This document shows, piece by piece, positions 26,229 through 35,602 of a DNA stretch of 64,000 nucleotides. The stretch lies in assembly GCF_001693385.1 (NCBI RefSeq), contig NZ_CP016428.1, positions 1,054,001-1,118,000 of the forward strand. Reading direction: 5' to 3'. This DNA comes from Bradyrhizobium icense (GTDB lineage Bacteria > Pseudomonadota > Alphaproteobacteria > Rhizobiales > Xanthobacteraceae). Both the position numbers and the translations under genes were made by a program. A model generated the notes under the pieces. The model ran no database searches. It worked only from the letters and a program-made list of their open reading frames with translations, and was not told where the DNA came from. The first letter of the stretch is position 1. The number at the start of each line of letters is the position of its first letter.

Positions 26229-26624
26229 GACCTGCCGACGGTCGAAAACCGCCTCCGTAAGGTCCCTTATTGTAGGACAATATTAAACAAGGCTGTTTTG
26301 AGGAAAAAGTTCCCGCTAGCTCGCTTTGGCCGCGGTGAGATGCCGGTCATTCAGGAAAAGCCAGTCGGGACCTCTGGTACCGCCGGTGCATGGCGATGCG
26401 CATGTCGGGATTAGTCTTTCGAGCTACCTCGACAACATCCGGTCGGCTCAAGCCTGTGCAGCCGATTACATCGCCATAGCCAAAGAAGAGATCATCTACG
26501 GCTGAGCGCAAACATGCAATGGCGCGCGCCCCGGCCGCTTCTCGGGCCGTTCAGCACCGCTCCCGGCAGCGGAACCAACGCTGCCGCCAGTGCGTTTTAG
26601 AAGCACAGCATTGGCAGCGCACTC
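26229..26624. other. Intergenic region, possible ORF fragment
   Basis: About 400 bp between divergent genes. A plus-strand frame from a GTG at 26386 to the TGA at 26503-26505 encodes 39 residues with protein-like composition (SSYLDNIRSAQACAADYIAI). It has no ribosome binding site and may be the tail of a lost gene. The region probably also holds promoters for both neighbours, but none is clear. Confidence 0.35.
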
Positions 26625-27188
26625 ATGAATGCCCTTTTCCCGGTCGTGCTTGCCGCGGCGCTCTTCAGCGCCACCGCCACGATGCCTGCGGATGCCGCTC
26701 CTCGAAAAAAGAAGACCGCGGTCCCCCCTGCCGCTAGCGTCGCTCAGCCACCCACGGACAGATTTTTTGCCTGCGACGTCCGGGTGCGAGACTATCTTCG
26801 CGAAGGCGGAGCCGCGATACAGGTCACCAAGATCGAAGTGGATGATGCCCGACTGCAGTTGAACATTCATCATGAATACGGAGAGGCGGGAAAGTCGTCT
26901 CGAAAATACCTGCGCGGGGACAGTGAAGAAGAAATGCGAAAAAATCTGCGCGCAATATTGGATGAGTTCGCGGCGGCTGCGAAGGCCGCAGCGGCTGGTC
27001 GCGCTTGGTATGTGATTGCTGCTCGCAAGGTCATGCCGGACCTCCGCAACGGTTCGGGCGAGAACAGTAGCCCGTGGACGGCCATTGTCCTCGCGGATTT
27101 CGATGGAAAATGCAGACCCATCACGTTCTATCAGTCTGTCGATCGGAACAAGCTCAATCCTGAACTGAGCAAGAAATTGGATGAGTGA
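26625..27188 (+). CDS. Secreted hypothetical protein
   Basis: A 187-residue protein with a signal peptide (MNALFPVVLAAALFSATATMPADA) and a basic-proline linker (PRKKKTAVPPAA). A compact domain follows, containing two cysteines (FFACDVRVRDYL near residue 48 and DGKCRPITF near 166) that could form a disulfide. No family is recognised. It stands alone, divergent from the penicillin-binding protein and convergent with a methyltransferase gene. Confidence 0.75.
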   Translation: MNALFPVVLAAALFSATATMPADAAPRKKKTAVPPAASVAQPPTDRFFACDVRVRDYLREGGAAIQVTKIEVDDARLQLNIHHEYGEAGKSSRKYLRGDSEEEMRKNLRAILDEFAAAAKAAAAGRAWYVIAARKVMPDLRNGSGENSSPWTAIVLADFDGKCRPITFYQSVDRNKLNPELSKKLDE

Positions 27189-27410
27189 AGTTCTGCACTT
27201 GAAGTGATTTGCAGTCGTAGCGACGCCGCCAGGCGGCCGAGGTCAGTTCGCCCACAGGGTGGCCCGCGTGAGGTCGCATCGCAGCGGCGAGCTGTTGCTT
27301 CGAAGGCAGCGCGGAGCGAGCCCTCCTGTATGTCGACCCAGTCGCCGGCGCGCGCGCCCCAAAGCCATGATCTGCTCCTTCAGCGAAGCGGTGTCGTGAT
27401 CCTTCGCCGC

Positions 27411-28211
27411 CTAAGGTCGTCTGCAGGTCGCGAGATGCGCCGATATGCCGAAAGCAAGTCCATCGGCCGTGAGATAGCGAGCGAAGATTGATTCCGCCTC
27501 TGCCAAGATACGATTGATCTGCGGCTCCGGCAGCACAACTCCCATGACGGGCAGCCACCCCCTGAGTTCCGCCTCCACGAATTCGCGTATGTTAGGGAAC
27601 CGCGCCGTACCGTTAAGGGTCGTAAGATCTACCAGGCTGGCTCCGGCACCCTTGTACAACGCGGCGAGCCCCTGCCTGTCGCCCAGCACAAACGGTGCGC
27701 GAAGCGCGTCACCGGCGGGCTTTCCAGCGACGCGATCCAGCAGGTCCACGAGGGCAGCGAATGCGGGGGCGTGCTCGATGACATCCCAAACTGCGACGGC
27801 GCACCTGCCGCCAGGCACCATCACGCGCAGCATCTCCCGGACCGCCTTGTCGCGATCCGAAAAGAACATCAGACCGAATTGACAGACAACGACATCAAAC
27901 GAACGATCCGGAAACGGCAGCGCCTCCGCCGCTCCATCGCGCCAGTCGATGCCAGGCGCGAGGTCCCGCGCCACGGCCAGCATTCCTGCGTTTGGATCGA
28001 GCCCGGCGACACGAGCTGAGCTTCCGGTCCGCCTTGCAGCCTCGCGCGCCAGAACGCCGGTGCCGCAGGCAATATCCAGAACGCGATCGCCGCGCTCAAT
28101 CCTGGCGGCATCTGCCACCATCGGCGCCCATTGCTGAAAGAGTGCCGGAACGAACAGGGCCTCGTAGGCCCTCGCAGCGTCGATCAAGGTTTGCGAAACA
28201 GGTGAGGTCAT
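27411..28211 (-). CDS. Class I SAM-dependent methyltransferase
   Basis: A 266-residue protein of the UbiE/Methyltransferase_11 type. The SAM-binding motif I is RVLDIACGTGVLAREAA near residues 43-60, followed by an acidic GLDPNAGML, the motif DWRDGAAEALPFPDRSFDVVVC and the RVMVPGGRCAVAVW strand. The start at 28211 gives MTSPVSQTLIDAARAYEALFVPAL, typical of the family. The substrate is not predictable. It is the last gene of a likely minus-strand operon with the tautomerase and OsmC-like genes. Confidence 0.85.
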   Translation of the reverse strand: MTSPVSQTLIDAARAYEALFVPALFQQWAPMVADAARIERGDRVLDIACGTGVLAREAARRTGSSARVAGLDPNAGMLAVARDLAPGIDWRDGAAEALPFPDRSFDVVVCQFGLMFFSDRDKAVREMLRVMVPGGRCAVAVWDVIEHAPAFAALVDLLDRVAGKPAGDALRAPFVLGDRQGLAALYKGAGASLVDLTTLNGTARFPNIREFVEAELRGWLPVMGVVLPEPQINRILAEAESIFARYLTADGLAFGISAHLATCRRP

Positions 28212-28297
28212 CGTGTCACCTCGCTCAAGGCAAACTGGTGCTGGGAGACGGAAAAGCTTCATGGTCGGGGAAGCTGATGCCTCGATCCGGGAGGCCT

Positions 28298-28447
28298 TCA
28301 CAAGCCGGTATCGGGTTCGCTTGCCGACCAAGCTTTGACATCCTCGCGGAAGTCGTGTGGATCGGCAAGCACCATGGCGTGATAGAGCCGCGGAGGGTTC
28401 CGCTCCTGGACACCGTCTTTCCCTGTAAGGGCACCGTGGCCCGTCGG
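28298..28447 (-). other. Open in-frame extension after the tautomerase stop
   Basis: Directly after the tautomerase TAG the same frame stays open for 48 codons to a TGA. It encodes protein-like sequence (PPRLYHAMVLADPHDFRED, KAWSASEPDTGL). It has no obvious ribosome binding site. It may be a separate short gene starting at the internal ATG, the end of an ancestral longer gene, or chance. Confidence 0.3.
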
Positions 28448-28672
28448 CTATGCCGCCCGTCCGGCAGCGATGGCCTTCACCTTTTCGGACGTCAACCTCT
28501 CTCCGCCGATCGCCCAGTCGCCGCTTGCGACCTCGTTGATCTTCACCCAGGTGACGCCGCGCATGTTCTCGCCCTCTACGGCGACCATCGCTTCGGTCAC
28601 CTTCTCGATCAACTGTTGCTTCTGGGCCGGTGTGAAAACGTCGCGAATGACGTGAATATCGACGAGTGGCAT
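28448..28672 (-). CDS. 4-oxalocrotonate tautomerase-family protein
   Basis: A 74-residue protein. With the start at 28672 it begins MPLVDIHV, exposing the catalytic N-terminal proline after methionine removal. GGAG lies nine bases upstream. The rest follows the tautomerase pattern, with a first helix [18 protein letters not shown] and a [10 protein letters not shown] strand. A longer frame starting at 28699 would bury the proline and is unlikely. The substrate is unknown. It lies between OsmC-like and methyltransferase genes. Confidence 0.85.
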   Translation of the reverse strand: MPLVDIHVIRDVFTPAQKQQLIEKVTEAMVAVEGENMRGVTWVKINEVASGDWAIGGERLTSEKVKAIAAGRAA

Positions 28673-28726
28673 GGTCTGTTGCTCCTGTTCCAAGTTCACG
28701 TTTTGGATCGCCGCTCTCGACGCGGC

Positions 28727-29281
28727 TCATTCAGCGGACGCAATGGGTGCCGGTCCGCGGAATCTCGTGTCCACCGCGATGTCGCTACGCAAGGTCTGTA
28801 AGACGACGCAGCACCGCTCGGCGGTTGATGCAAGGTGACTGATCTGCGCCGGATCGGTGTGTTCGTCGGCCTCGATGAGCACGTCGACATCGATCCGCTG
28901 GAAACCGACGGGGACCTGACGATCCACCACCAGACAGCCGCGCACGTCGGCGAAGGCCCTCACCTCGACCGCCAGAGTCTTGAGTGCTACTCCCATGCGC
29001 GCCGCGATCATCCGAAGCGTGGAGTCCAGGCAGGCGGCCAGCGCTGCACACAGCATGTCGCCCGGATTCAGCAGATCATGGTCGCCGCCAATGGCTCGGT
29101 GGATGCCGAAACCCAGCGAGACCTCACCATCGCCTGCAACGACCGCACCATGGAAGGGATCCCGGTCTATGTTTGCAGCCCGTGCGTGATCTGCGATCTG
29201 CGCCTGTTCCGGCTTCTCGCGATAGCGTCGGCGCAGAGGCTCCTGACGCGGCGTTACCATATCGATCGTGCTTGCGCTCAT
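28727..29281 (-). CDS. OsmC-family protein
   Basis: A 184-residue protein matching the OsmC/Ohr superfamily, whose members reduce organic hydroperoxides through two cysteines or have related roles. The core block is NPGDMLCAALAACLDSTLRMIA near residues 75-95 and the second conserved site is AERCCVVLQTL near 155-165. The start MSASTIDMVTP at 29281 is chosen because the upstream part of the frame does not resemble the family. It is the first gene of the operon with the tautomerase and methyltransferase. Confidence 0.85.
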   Translation of the reverse strand: MSASTIDMVTPRQEPLRRRYREKPEQAQIADHARAANIDRDPFHGAVVAGDGEVSLGFGIHRAIGGDHDLLNPGDMLCAALAACLDSTLRMIAARMGVALKTLAVEVRAFADVRGCLVVDRQVPVGFQRIDVDVLIEADEHTDPAQISHLASTAERCCVVLQTLRSDIAVDTRFRGPAPIASAE

Positions 29282-29412
29282 CGGGCCGCTCCCATGTATG
29301 TTGGCGATGATGCGAACCATGCCGCAAGGCAGGTGAGGGTGCATGAGGCGCCAGTCCCATCGATGCGGATTATTTTTCGGTGAAAGGCGTCGACTCGGGA
29401 CGTTTGTCCCGT

Positions 29413-30483
29413 TCAGTTGCGGCCGAGGCCGGCCTCGCGCGCGGTGACGATCGCCTGCGCGCGGCTAGCAAGGCCGAGCTTGGCAAAGATCGTCGTCAAG
29501 TGATTTCGCACGGTCTTCTCGGAAATGCGCAGCAGCTTCGCGATCTCACCGTTGCTGAGCCCGCGGGCGACGCTGTCCAGTATCTCCCTTTCGCGTGACG
29601 TCAGACCGGACAACTCGCTGGTCGCGACTGTCTGGACAGGCTCATCAGCCTTGAGGAAGTCGTCGAGCTCTTTGCGGAATTCAGACCAGGCTTTCTCATA
29701 CGGAAGCAGAATGTGGTTATTGCTCTCAAGCGGCACGAACCGGGCATTCGGGATCATCCCCGCAACCTGTCGACCCGCCTCGAACGGCACCATCGCATCG
29801 CCGCGAACGTGAAAGACGAGTGTCGGCACGCTCACCTTGCCCGCCTCAGCACGTATGTCGAAGGCGTGGAAGGCATTCCAGAGCCGGCAAGCGGTCTCAG
29901 GCGAGGCGCTGCGCCGCTGCAGCTCGCCGATCCATTTGAGCTGCTCCTTGCCGCCGTCCGGCATCAGGAGATTGGCAAAGACCTCGCGGAACGCTCCGGC
30001 ATTCCGGCCCCAACCGATCTCGATCATCTGCGCGAGTGTCTGGGCCTGCCTGGCAGTTTTCTCTGCTGCACCGTCGACATAGGCACCGTGCGGATAGGCG
30101 CTGTAGAGGATGAGCCTGCTGACCCGGTCCGGGTGGCGTGCCGCGTAGGCAATCGCAACTGAGCCGCCCTGGCACAATCCAAAGAGCGGGAACCGGCGCA
30201 GGCCGGCAGCATCGACTACCGCTTCGAGGTCTGCCACCCAGGCATCCAGGGAGAAATCCGTCACGTTCCTGTCGGAAAGGCCCGAGCCTCTGGGATCGTG
30301 GCGGATAAGCGTGCGCTGCTGCACGAATGCCTCCAGCCAGTGTCGCCAGACCGGACTATCCCAATCGATCTCGAGGTGCGTGAACCAGTTATTCACGCGA
30401 ACAATGGGTGGTCCATGGCCGGCCGTGGCAAAGGCAATGCGTACTCCGTCGCGGGACGTGCAGAACCGTATCGTCTGCCTCAT
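29413..30483 (-). CDS. Alpha/beta hydrolase fused to a LuxR-type DNA-binding domain
   Basis: A 356-residue fusion. Residues 1-285 form an alpha/beta hydrolase and about 295-350 a LuxR HTH (LTSREREILDSVARGLSNGEIAKLL..EKTVRNHLTTIFAKLG). In the nucleophile elbow the motif is FGLCQGG, so C104 stands where most relatives have serine; the codon is TGC at 30174-30172. The acid (VRGDAMVPF) and histidine (SNNHILL) of the triad are present. PHA synthases also use a GxCxGG box. The protein could hydrolyse, covalently hold or sense an ester-like ligand and change transcription. It stands alone on its strand; its targets are unknown. Confidence 0.88.
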   Translation of the reverse strand: MRQTIRFCTSRDGVRIAFATAGHGPPIVRVNNWFTHLEIDWDSPVWRHWLEAFVQQRTLIRHDPRGSGLSDRNVTDFSLDAWVADLEAVVDAAGLRRFPLFGLCQGGSVAIAYAARHPDRVSRLILYSAYPHGAYVDGAAEKTARQAQTLAQMIEIGWGRNAGAFREVFANLLMPDGGKEQLKWIGELQRRSASPETACRLWNAFHAFDIRAEAGKVSVPTLVFHVRGDAMVPFEAGRQVAGMIPNARFVPLESNNHILLPYEKAWSEFRKELDDFLKADEPVQTVATSELSGLTSREREILDSVARGLSNGEIAKLLRISEKTVRNHLTTIFAKLGLASRAQAIVTAREAGLGRN

Positions 30484-30554
30484 CGTTGCTCCGTGGCCCG
30501 CCGTCCCCCTCGGCCATAATCATGGTACCATCTACGGAGCTGCGCGCCACATGG

Positions 30555-31625
30555 TCACCGGAACAGGTGGACGAGCCCGATGCTCAGGCCCAGCAGGAGG
30601 AGCAGCGACAGCGTGACCGCGGCGGTGACTCTTCCGCCCACGGTCGAGAGCACGCGTACGTCGACGCCAAGGCCAAGCGCAGCCATCGAGAGGACGGTCA
30701 GGATAGCCGCCGTCTTCGTCACCGGCGCAACCACCAGATCCGGCACGAGGTGGAGCGAGCGCAAGGCTGCGAGCACCAGAAAGCCGATGATAAACCAGGG
30801 CACCAGCTTGAATGGGCTGATGGCGGCGACCTTCGCTTGATCGGCGTGGAGCTTGCGGCGGCGCGCCGCGACCAGCGAGAGGGCGACCACGATCGGTCCC
30901 AGCATCAGCACGCGCACGAGCTTGACGAGCGTGCCAATTTGCGTGCTGACGATACCCGCGGGCACGGTCGCCGCCAGAACCTGCGGAACGGCATAAACGG
31001 TAAGGCCCGCCAGAATGCCGTACTGCGTCGCCGACAGGCCAAGCAAGGGAATCAAAAGCGGCAGGCCCAGCACCATCAACACGCCGAGAATGGCGGTGAA
31101 GGAGATCGACGAGGCGACGTCGTCGCTGTTGGCTCCGATCACTGGCGCGACGGCGGCGATTGCCGAGTTGCCGCAGATCGAATTGCCACAGGCGATCAGG
31201 ATCGACATTTTCGTAGGAAGCCCGAGCATACGGCTGAGGCTAAAGCTCACCGCAAGCATCACCACGACGGTGGCGACGATTGCGCCGACCAAGAGATAAC
31301 CGGAGGCCGCGATTGCGGCAAAGCTGACGGACGCGCCGAGCAGCATGACGGCGACCTCGAGCAGTTGCTTGGCGCTGAAGGCAATGCCGGAAAGCCAGCG
31401 TTCGGATGGCTGCCAGACGGTGCGAATCGCCATCCCGAGCAGGATCGCGATGACCAGCGCCTCGACGTATGGATGGATGAAGACGTGCTCTTCGAGGCGT
31501 TGCGCGCCGAGCGAAACGGCGGTGATGATGCCGCAGAGCGCGATACCGGGAATGAGAGCCAGGCCGCGACCGAGCATGCCGGGCCGTGGCTTTGCGTCGT
31601 CAGAACTGCTTTGGGGTGGCGGCAC
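30555..31625 (-). CDS. YeiH/UPF0324-family putative sulfate exporter
   Basis: A 356-residue inner-membrane protein with about ten membrane segments. The family hallmark CGNSICGNSAIAAVAPV is present near residues 165-180, with TVYAVPQVLAAT later. Members are annotated as putative sulfate exporters, mostly by association. It lies between the LuxR-fused hydrolase and a small membrane protein, all on the minus strand, but intergenic gaps suggest separate transcripts. Confidence 0.88.
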   Translation of the reverse strand: MPPPQSSSDDAKPRPGMLGRGLALIPGIALCGIITAVSLGAQRLEEHVFIHPYVEALVIAILLGMAIRTVWQPSERWLSGIAFSAKQLLEVAVMLLGASVSFAAIAASGYLLVGAIVATVVVMLAVSFSLSRMLGLPTKMSILIACGNSICGNSAIAAVAPVIGANSDDVASSISFTAILGVLMVLGLPLLIPLLGLSATQYGILAGLTVYAVPQVLAATVPAGIVSTQIGTLVKLVRVLMLGPIVVALSLVAARRRKLHADQAKVAAISPFKLVPWFIIGFLVLAALRSLHLVPDLVVAPVTKTAAILTVLSMAALGLGVDVRVLSTVGGRVTAAVTLSLLLLLGLSIGLVHLFR

Positions 31626-31877
31626 TTATCCTCCTTGGAGAATAATTTATGCGCCGGACCACGCGGGCTCGCTAGTCCATTTTCGGATTGTGCCCATACA
31701 GAGAGGTTATATCCCTCAACCTGTATTTGCAGGCGTCGGCGTGGCCGTCGCCCCGGTGGCGACCAATGACGATCAGATCAACTCGCGGTTCAAGGCAATC
31801 CTGCGGTCGCGTTCGAACGGATCATTGGATAGGGACGTCCGGGCAACTCAGCCCGTACAGCGCATGCCGGCAGGATA
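31626..31877. other. Intergenic region
   Basis: About 250 bp without a supported gene. A TAATTTAT-like AT-rich patch around 31641-31651 may belong to the promoter of the YeiH-type gene. Confidence 0.3.
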
Positions 31878-32099
31878 TTAAAGCGAGGCGAGCAAGCTCT
31901 GCGTCCACGCGACGGCGCGCTCGAAGCTGAGGTCGCCCGGCTCGAAGAAGACCGCACGCGCCAGCACGATGACGCCGACAAGTCCCCAGAACAAGCTTAC
32001 GCCGGCCGATTTCAGCCATTTGGACGCGCGTACCGGTGAGGTCGAAGGAACGACCGCCGGAACCGGCTCTCCAAAGGGATCGAATGCAGGCTGGATCAT
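31878..32099 (-). CDS. Small single-pass membrane protein
   Basis: A 73-residue protein with a proline-rich N-terminus, one membrane segment (VSLFWGLVGVIVLARAVFF, about residues 34-52) and a short helical tail (RAVAWTQSLLASL). No family is recognised. Composition and a single start favour a real gene. It has no close cotranscribed neighbour. Confidence 0.6.
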   Translation of the reverse strand: MIQPAFDPFGEPVPAVVPSTSPVRASKWLKSAGVSLFWGLVGVIVLARAVFFEPGDLSFERAVAWTQSLLASL

Positions 32100-32246
32100 G
32101 GTAGCTTCCGTTTCGCTGAGGCTAATGTCGCCAATAGCCGCGCGGAAGCAAGGGTAGAGGAATGCCTTTTGTGGTAGCGGCGTGGAAGCGCGTTTTCCGC
32201 TGCCGCCCCGGGGTAGGGTTTTCTTCTCTCGACCGGAATATCGCCC

Positions 32247-32981
32247 TCAGCCCGCGAGAAATCCGCCATCGACGGCGACAACTGTGCCGGTTGCATATTG
32301 CGACGCCGGCATGCAGAGAAATGCGACGGCCCCGGCAATGTCCTCCGGCTGTCCCCACCGTTTGAACGCCGTACGATCGGCAATGCGCTGGTAGTGCGCG
32401 CGATCGGATCGTCCTGCTGCATTGATCGCCGTCTCGATGTAGCCCGGCGCGACTGCATTGACGCGGATGCCTTCTTCCGCCCAGGCCAGTGCCAGCGCCT
32501 TGGTCAGCATGACGACGCCGCCCTTGCTCGCGCAATAGGCGGGGATGCGCGGCAGCGCGAGCGTCGCGTTCATCGACGCGATGTTCACGATCGAACCTTT
32601 GGTGTCGGCAAGCGCGGCCCGAAAGGCCATGCAGGTGCGGAACGTGCCGATGAGGTTGACATCGAGCACCTTTGTGAAGGTCTCGATCTCGAATTCCTTG
32701 TCGCGCGCCAATATACCGGCGCAGTTGACCAGCGCATCGACGCGTGCCTGTCGGCCTGCCAACGATGCGACTGCTTCGTCATTGGTGATATCGAGGGGAG
32801 CCAACTGCAATCCCGGCCGGGGCCGCAGCACGGTGCGCGCGATATCGGTCTCGTCGACGCCGGTGGCGGTTACCGTCGCGCCGAGCTCGCAGAACAGGTT
32901 GGCGATGGCAGCGCCGATATCGCCGGCGCCGCCGATCACCACGGCGTGGAATCCCGGAGCCAGCGCGAAGGGAGCGTTCAT
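32247..32981 (-). CDS. SDR-family NAD(P)-dependent oxidoreductase, sugar/polyol island
   Basis: A 244-residue classical short-chain dehydrogenase. The nucleotide-binding motif is [13 protein letters not shown] near residue 15, followed by NCAG near 88, a catalytic serine in VNIASM, the YxxxK pair in PAYCASKGG and a C-terminal AVDGGFLAG. It starts 14 bases after the LacI regulator stop on the same strand, so the two are probably cotranscribed. In this island it most likely oxidises a sugar, polyol or sugar acid; the exact substrate is unknown. Confidence 0.88.
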   Translation of the reverse strand: MNAPFALAPGFHAVVIGGAGDIGAAIANLFCELGATVTATGVDETDIARTVLRPRPGLQLAPLDITNDEAVASLAGRQARVDALVNCAGILARDKEFEIETFTKVLDVNLIGTFRTCMAFRAALADTKGSIVNIASMNATLALPRIPAYCASKGGVVMLTKALALAWAEEGIRVNAVAPGYIETAINAAGRSDRAHYQRIADRTAFKRWGQPEDIAGAVAFLCMPASQYATGTVVAVDGGFLAG

Positions 32982-32995
32982 CGGATTGTTCCTTG

Positions 32996-34042
32996 CTATT
33001 TGGACGATCGCGTCGGCGATGCGGTCGACTCCCGGACGATCAGCGAATAGTCGACTTCGTGATGCATGATGGTCTGCTCGCCCGCGAGGTGACGCACGAG
33101 ATACTCGCCGGCGCGCTGCCAGGTATCTCCAGTCGGTACATGGATGGTCGTGAGGCTGGGGCGCAAATGCCGACTCCAGTCGAGGTCGTCGAAGCCGACC
33201 ACCGACAGATCGTCGGGTACCGAAAATCCGCTGCGTTCGGCCTCCAGCAGCACGCCATAGGCGATAACGTCATTGCCGCAGACCACCGCCGTCGGCCGGT
33301 CCTTGAGGCCAAGCAGGTAGCGGGCGGCTTCGCGCGCATCGTCCAGCGTATAGGGAACCTCGACATGCCATTGCGGGGGCATTTCGATGCCGTGTTCGGC
33401 CATCGCGCGGCGAAAGCCGGCGACGCGGGCGCTCGCCCGATCGTTATTACGCTGGAGTGCGGACACGATCCCGATTCGACGATGGCCGAGTTCGATCACA
33501 TGCAAGGCAGCGCGGTGCGCGGCGGCTTCATTGTCGGTGCCGACACAGGGATACGGCCGGTCGGGACGATAGATGCCGACGTTGATGAAGGGCACGGAGT
33601 AGTCGGCAAGCATCTTGCGCAAGCCGTCGTGATGGCAGTCGCCGCGCAGCACCAGGCCGTCGACGCCACGGCTGACGAGGTTGCGCGCCTGCTCCAGTTC
33701 GGCATCGAGGTCGTAGCCGCTCGTGGTCAGAAACAGCATGTAGCCGACGGAAGAGAGATACTTTTGCAGCGAGGCGATGCCGCGCGCGAACATGGTGTTG
33801 TCTATAGTCGGGACGATCGCACCAAGCGTGCGTGAACGGCGCGACGACAACTCGCGTGCCGGTGCGTGCGGAATATAGCCGACTGTCTCGACGGCGCGCG
33901 CAATGCGCGCCCGCAACGGCGCGCTCACCGAGTCCGGGTTGTTGAGGGCGCGCGATACCGAGGCGGTCGACACGCCGGCCTCGGCCGCCACCGCGCGAAT
34001 TCCCTGCTTTGCGGATCTTTCCATCACCATGTCGGTCGGCAT
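32996..34042 (-). CDS. LacI-family transcriptional regulator
   Basis: A 348-residue regulator. The N-terminal HTH and hinge read [22 protein letters not shown] through [15 protein letters not shown], and the rest is the periplasmic-binding-protein-like ligand domain. It is divergent from the ABC importer operon. A perfect palindrome TGTAACGTTACA lies six bases upstream of its start and a related site overlaps the importer promoter (34158-34171). This suggests autorepression plus control of the catabolic operon. The effector is probably the transported sugar or a pathway intermediate. Confidence 0.92.
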   Translation of the reverse strand: MPTDMVMERSAKQGIRAVAAEAGVSTASVSRALNNPDSVSAPLRARIARAVETVGYIPHAPARELSSRRSRTLGAIVPTIDNTMFARGIASLQKYLSSVGYMLFLTTSGYDLDAELEQARNLVSRGVDGLVLRGDCHHDGLRKMLADYSVPFINVGIYRPDRPYPCVGTDNEAAAHRAALHVIELGHRRIGIVSALQRNNDRASARVAGFRRAMAEHGIEMPPQWHVEVPYTLDDAREAARYLLGLKDRPTAVVCGNDVIAYGVLLEAERSGFSVPDDLSVVGFDDLDWSRHLRPSLTTIHVPTGDTWQRAGEYLVRHLAGEQTIMHHEVDYSLIVRESTASPTRSSK

Positions 34043-34047
34043 CTGGA

Positions 34048-34059
34048 TGTAACGTTACA
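34048..34059. promoter_or_regulatory. LacI-type operator palindrome
   Basis: TGTAACGTTACA is a perfect 12-bp palindrome with the central CG step typical of LacI-family operators. It sits next to the start of the lacI-type gene, where binding would block transcription or initiation of the regulator-SDR transcript. Confidence 0.7.
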
Positions 34060-34130
34060 AATGCAAGGATGGCGAATAGCGGGTGGAAAGTCCATCGATA
34101 TTTGCCTTCAAAGTTGTATTTTGCACCAAC

Positions 34131-34171
34131 TTGACAGCCAACTTCATCGGTCTAGTATGTAACCGTTTTCA
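34131..34171 (+). promoter_or_regulatory. Promoter and overlapping operator of the sugar importer operon
   Basis: TTGACA (34131-34136) is followed after 16 bases by TAGTAT (34153-34158), a good sigma-70 promoter. TGTAACCGTTTTCA (34158-34171) starts on the last base of the -10 box and resembles the palindrome at 34048-34059 in its left half. Repressor bound here would cover the transcription start. The first gene begins 55 bases further on with a GGGAGGAG ribosome site. Confidence 0.7.
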
Positions 34172-34226
34172 AGGAAAATCCGGTTGAGCCGGAACGAGGG
34201 CGTCAGCCCCATCAGGGAGGAGACCG

Positions 34227-35528
34227 ATGAAAGCCAGAGCCTTTGTGGCACACCTTGCGCTTGCCCTTGTCGCGACCGGTAACGCTGCCTCGGTAGCTTG
34301 CGCCGCTGATTTCGACTGGAAGAAATTCCAGGGCAAGACCGTTACCTTCCTCGCCAACAACAATCCGGTGTCGCAGGCGCTGCTGACGCACAAGGCTGAT
34401 TTCGAGAAGCTCACCGGCATCACGCTGAAGGTCGACGGCTATCAGGAGCAGCAGATGCGCCAGCGCCTGGTGACCGTGATGAACGCACGCAGCGACGAGG
34501 TCGACGTGTTCATGTCCTTGCCGTCGCGCGAAGGCCCACAATTCGCTGCCGCCGGCTGGTACGCCAATCTGACGCCCATGACCAAGGGCGCGGTTGCCGG
34601 CGACTACGACTATGCAGGTCTCAGCCAGGCTCTGTTGAAGGCGGCGACCTTCGAGGGCAAGCTTACGAGCATGCCGATGAACATCGAAGGGCCGATCCTC
34701 TATTATCGAACCGACATCCTCAAGAAATGCGGCGTCGAGCCGCCCGCGACCATCAAGGACATCGAGCCGGCGGCGAAGAAGCTGAAGGCGTGCGACGCCA
34801 ACATCACGCCGTTCGTCTCGCGCGGCCTGAAGCCTGCGATCGCCTATACCTTCAGCAACGTGCTGCACAATATCGGCGGCAATTACATCGCCAATGGCAA
34901 GTCCAATCTCTGCTCGGCCAAGGGCAAGGAAGCGCTCGAGACTTACAGCAGCCTGCTCAGGGACTATGGACCGCCCGGCGTCGTCAATTACAGCTTTCAG
35001 CAGATTTCGGCGCTCTATCGCAGCGGCCGCGCGGCCATGTCATTCGAATCCTCGAACGAGCTGCGCACCGTGATGGATGGCGGCGAGCGGCTGAAGGACA
35101 CCGCGCTTGTCCCGTTCCCGGCCGGCGATGCGGGCCAGGTCCCGACAGCGATCGGCTGGGGCTTGGCCGTCTCCGCCCACAGCAAGCAGCCCGAGGCTGC
35201 CTGGTATTTCGTGCAATGGGCAACGAGCCCGGAGATTCAGAAGCGCATGGCGCTGCAGGGGATTGCGCCGCCGCGCTCTGCAGTTGCCAACGATCCCGCG
35301 TATCGCAAGTGGATTGAGGAAGAGCCGGTGCGCAAGCAGTGGCAGGCCGCGCTCGATGTCCTGGCTGCGAAAGGCTCATCCGAGGTCGGCTATCCCATTG
35401 TCGCCAATCCGGAGTCGCGCGAATTCATCGGTCAGGCCGTGCAGGATTTGATCCTCAAGCAAAAGACCGTCGATCAGGCCTGCGCCGATGCCGACAAAGG
35501 GCTCGATGCCCTGATCGCACAGAAGTAG
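34227..35528 (+). CDS. Extracellular solute-binding protein, sugar island
   Basis: A 433-residue periplasmic binding protein of family 1 with a Sec signal peptide (MKARAFVAHLALALVATGNAASVACA-AD). The mature protein begins DFDWKKFQGKTVTFLANNNP and carries the domain-closing block KLTSMPMNIEGPILYYRTD typical of CUT1 binding proteins. It is the first gene of a long operon of two permeases, a dehydrogenase, an ATPase, a kinase, an aldolase and a dehydratase. The ligand should be the substrate of that pathway, probably a sugar, polyol or aldonate. Confidence 0.9.
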   Translation: MKARAFVAHLALALVATGNAASVACAADFDWKKFQGKTVTFLANNNPVSQALLTHKADFEKLTGITLKVDGYQEQQMRQRLVTVMNARSDEVDVFMSLPSREGPQFAAAGWYANLTPMTKGAVAGDYDYAGLSQALLKAATFEGKLTSMPMNIEGPILYYRTDILKKCGVEPPATIKDIEPAAKKLKACDANITPFVSRGLKPAIAYTFSNVLHNIGGNYIANGKSNLCSAKGKEALETYSSLLRDYGPPGVVNYSFQQISALYRSGRAAMSFESSNELRTVMDGGERLKDTALVPFPAGDAGQVPTAIGWGLAVSAHSKQPEAAWYFVQWATSPEIQKRMALQGIAPPRSAVANDPAYRKWIEEEPVRKQWQAALDVLAAKGSSEVGYPIVANPESREFIGQAVQDLILKQKTVDQACADADKGLDALIAQK

Positions 35529-35602
35529 TCCAAACCGCGTCGGCCGCATTGCTGCGGTCGACGCCTTTCGATTCCAGATTAAATCCGGGAAAACATGCAG
35601 GC

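Noticed and set aside
30408..31769. A 453-codon plus-strand frame
   Set aside because: It is antisense to the YeiH-type exporter and rich in Arg, Asp, His and Gln, as expected for a shadow of a membrane protein gene.
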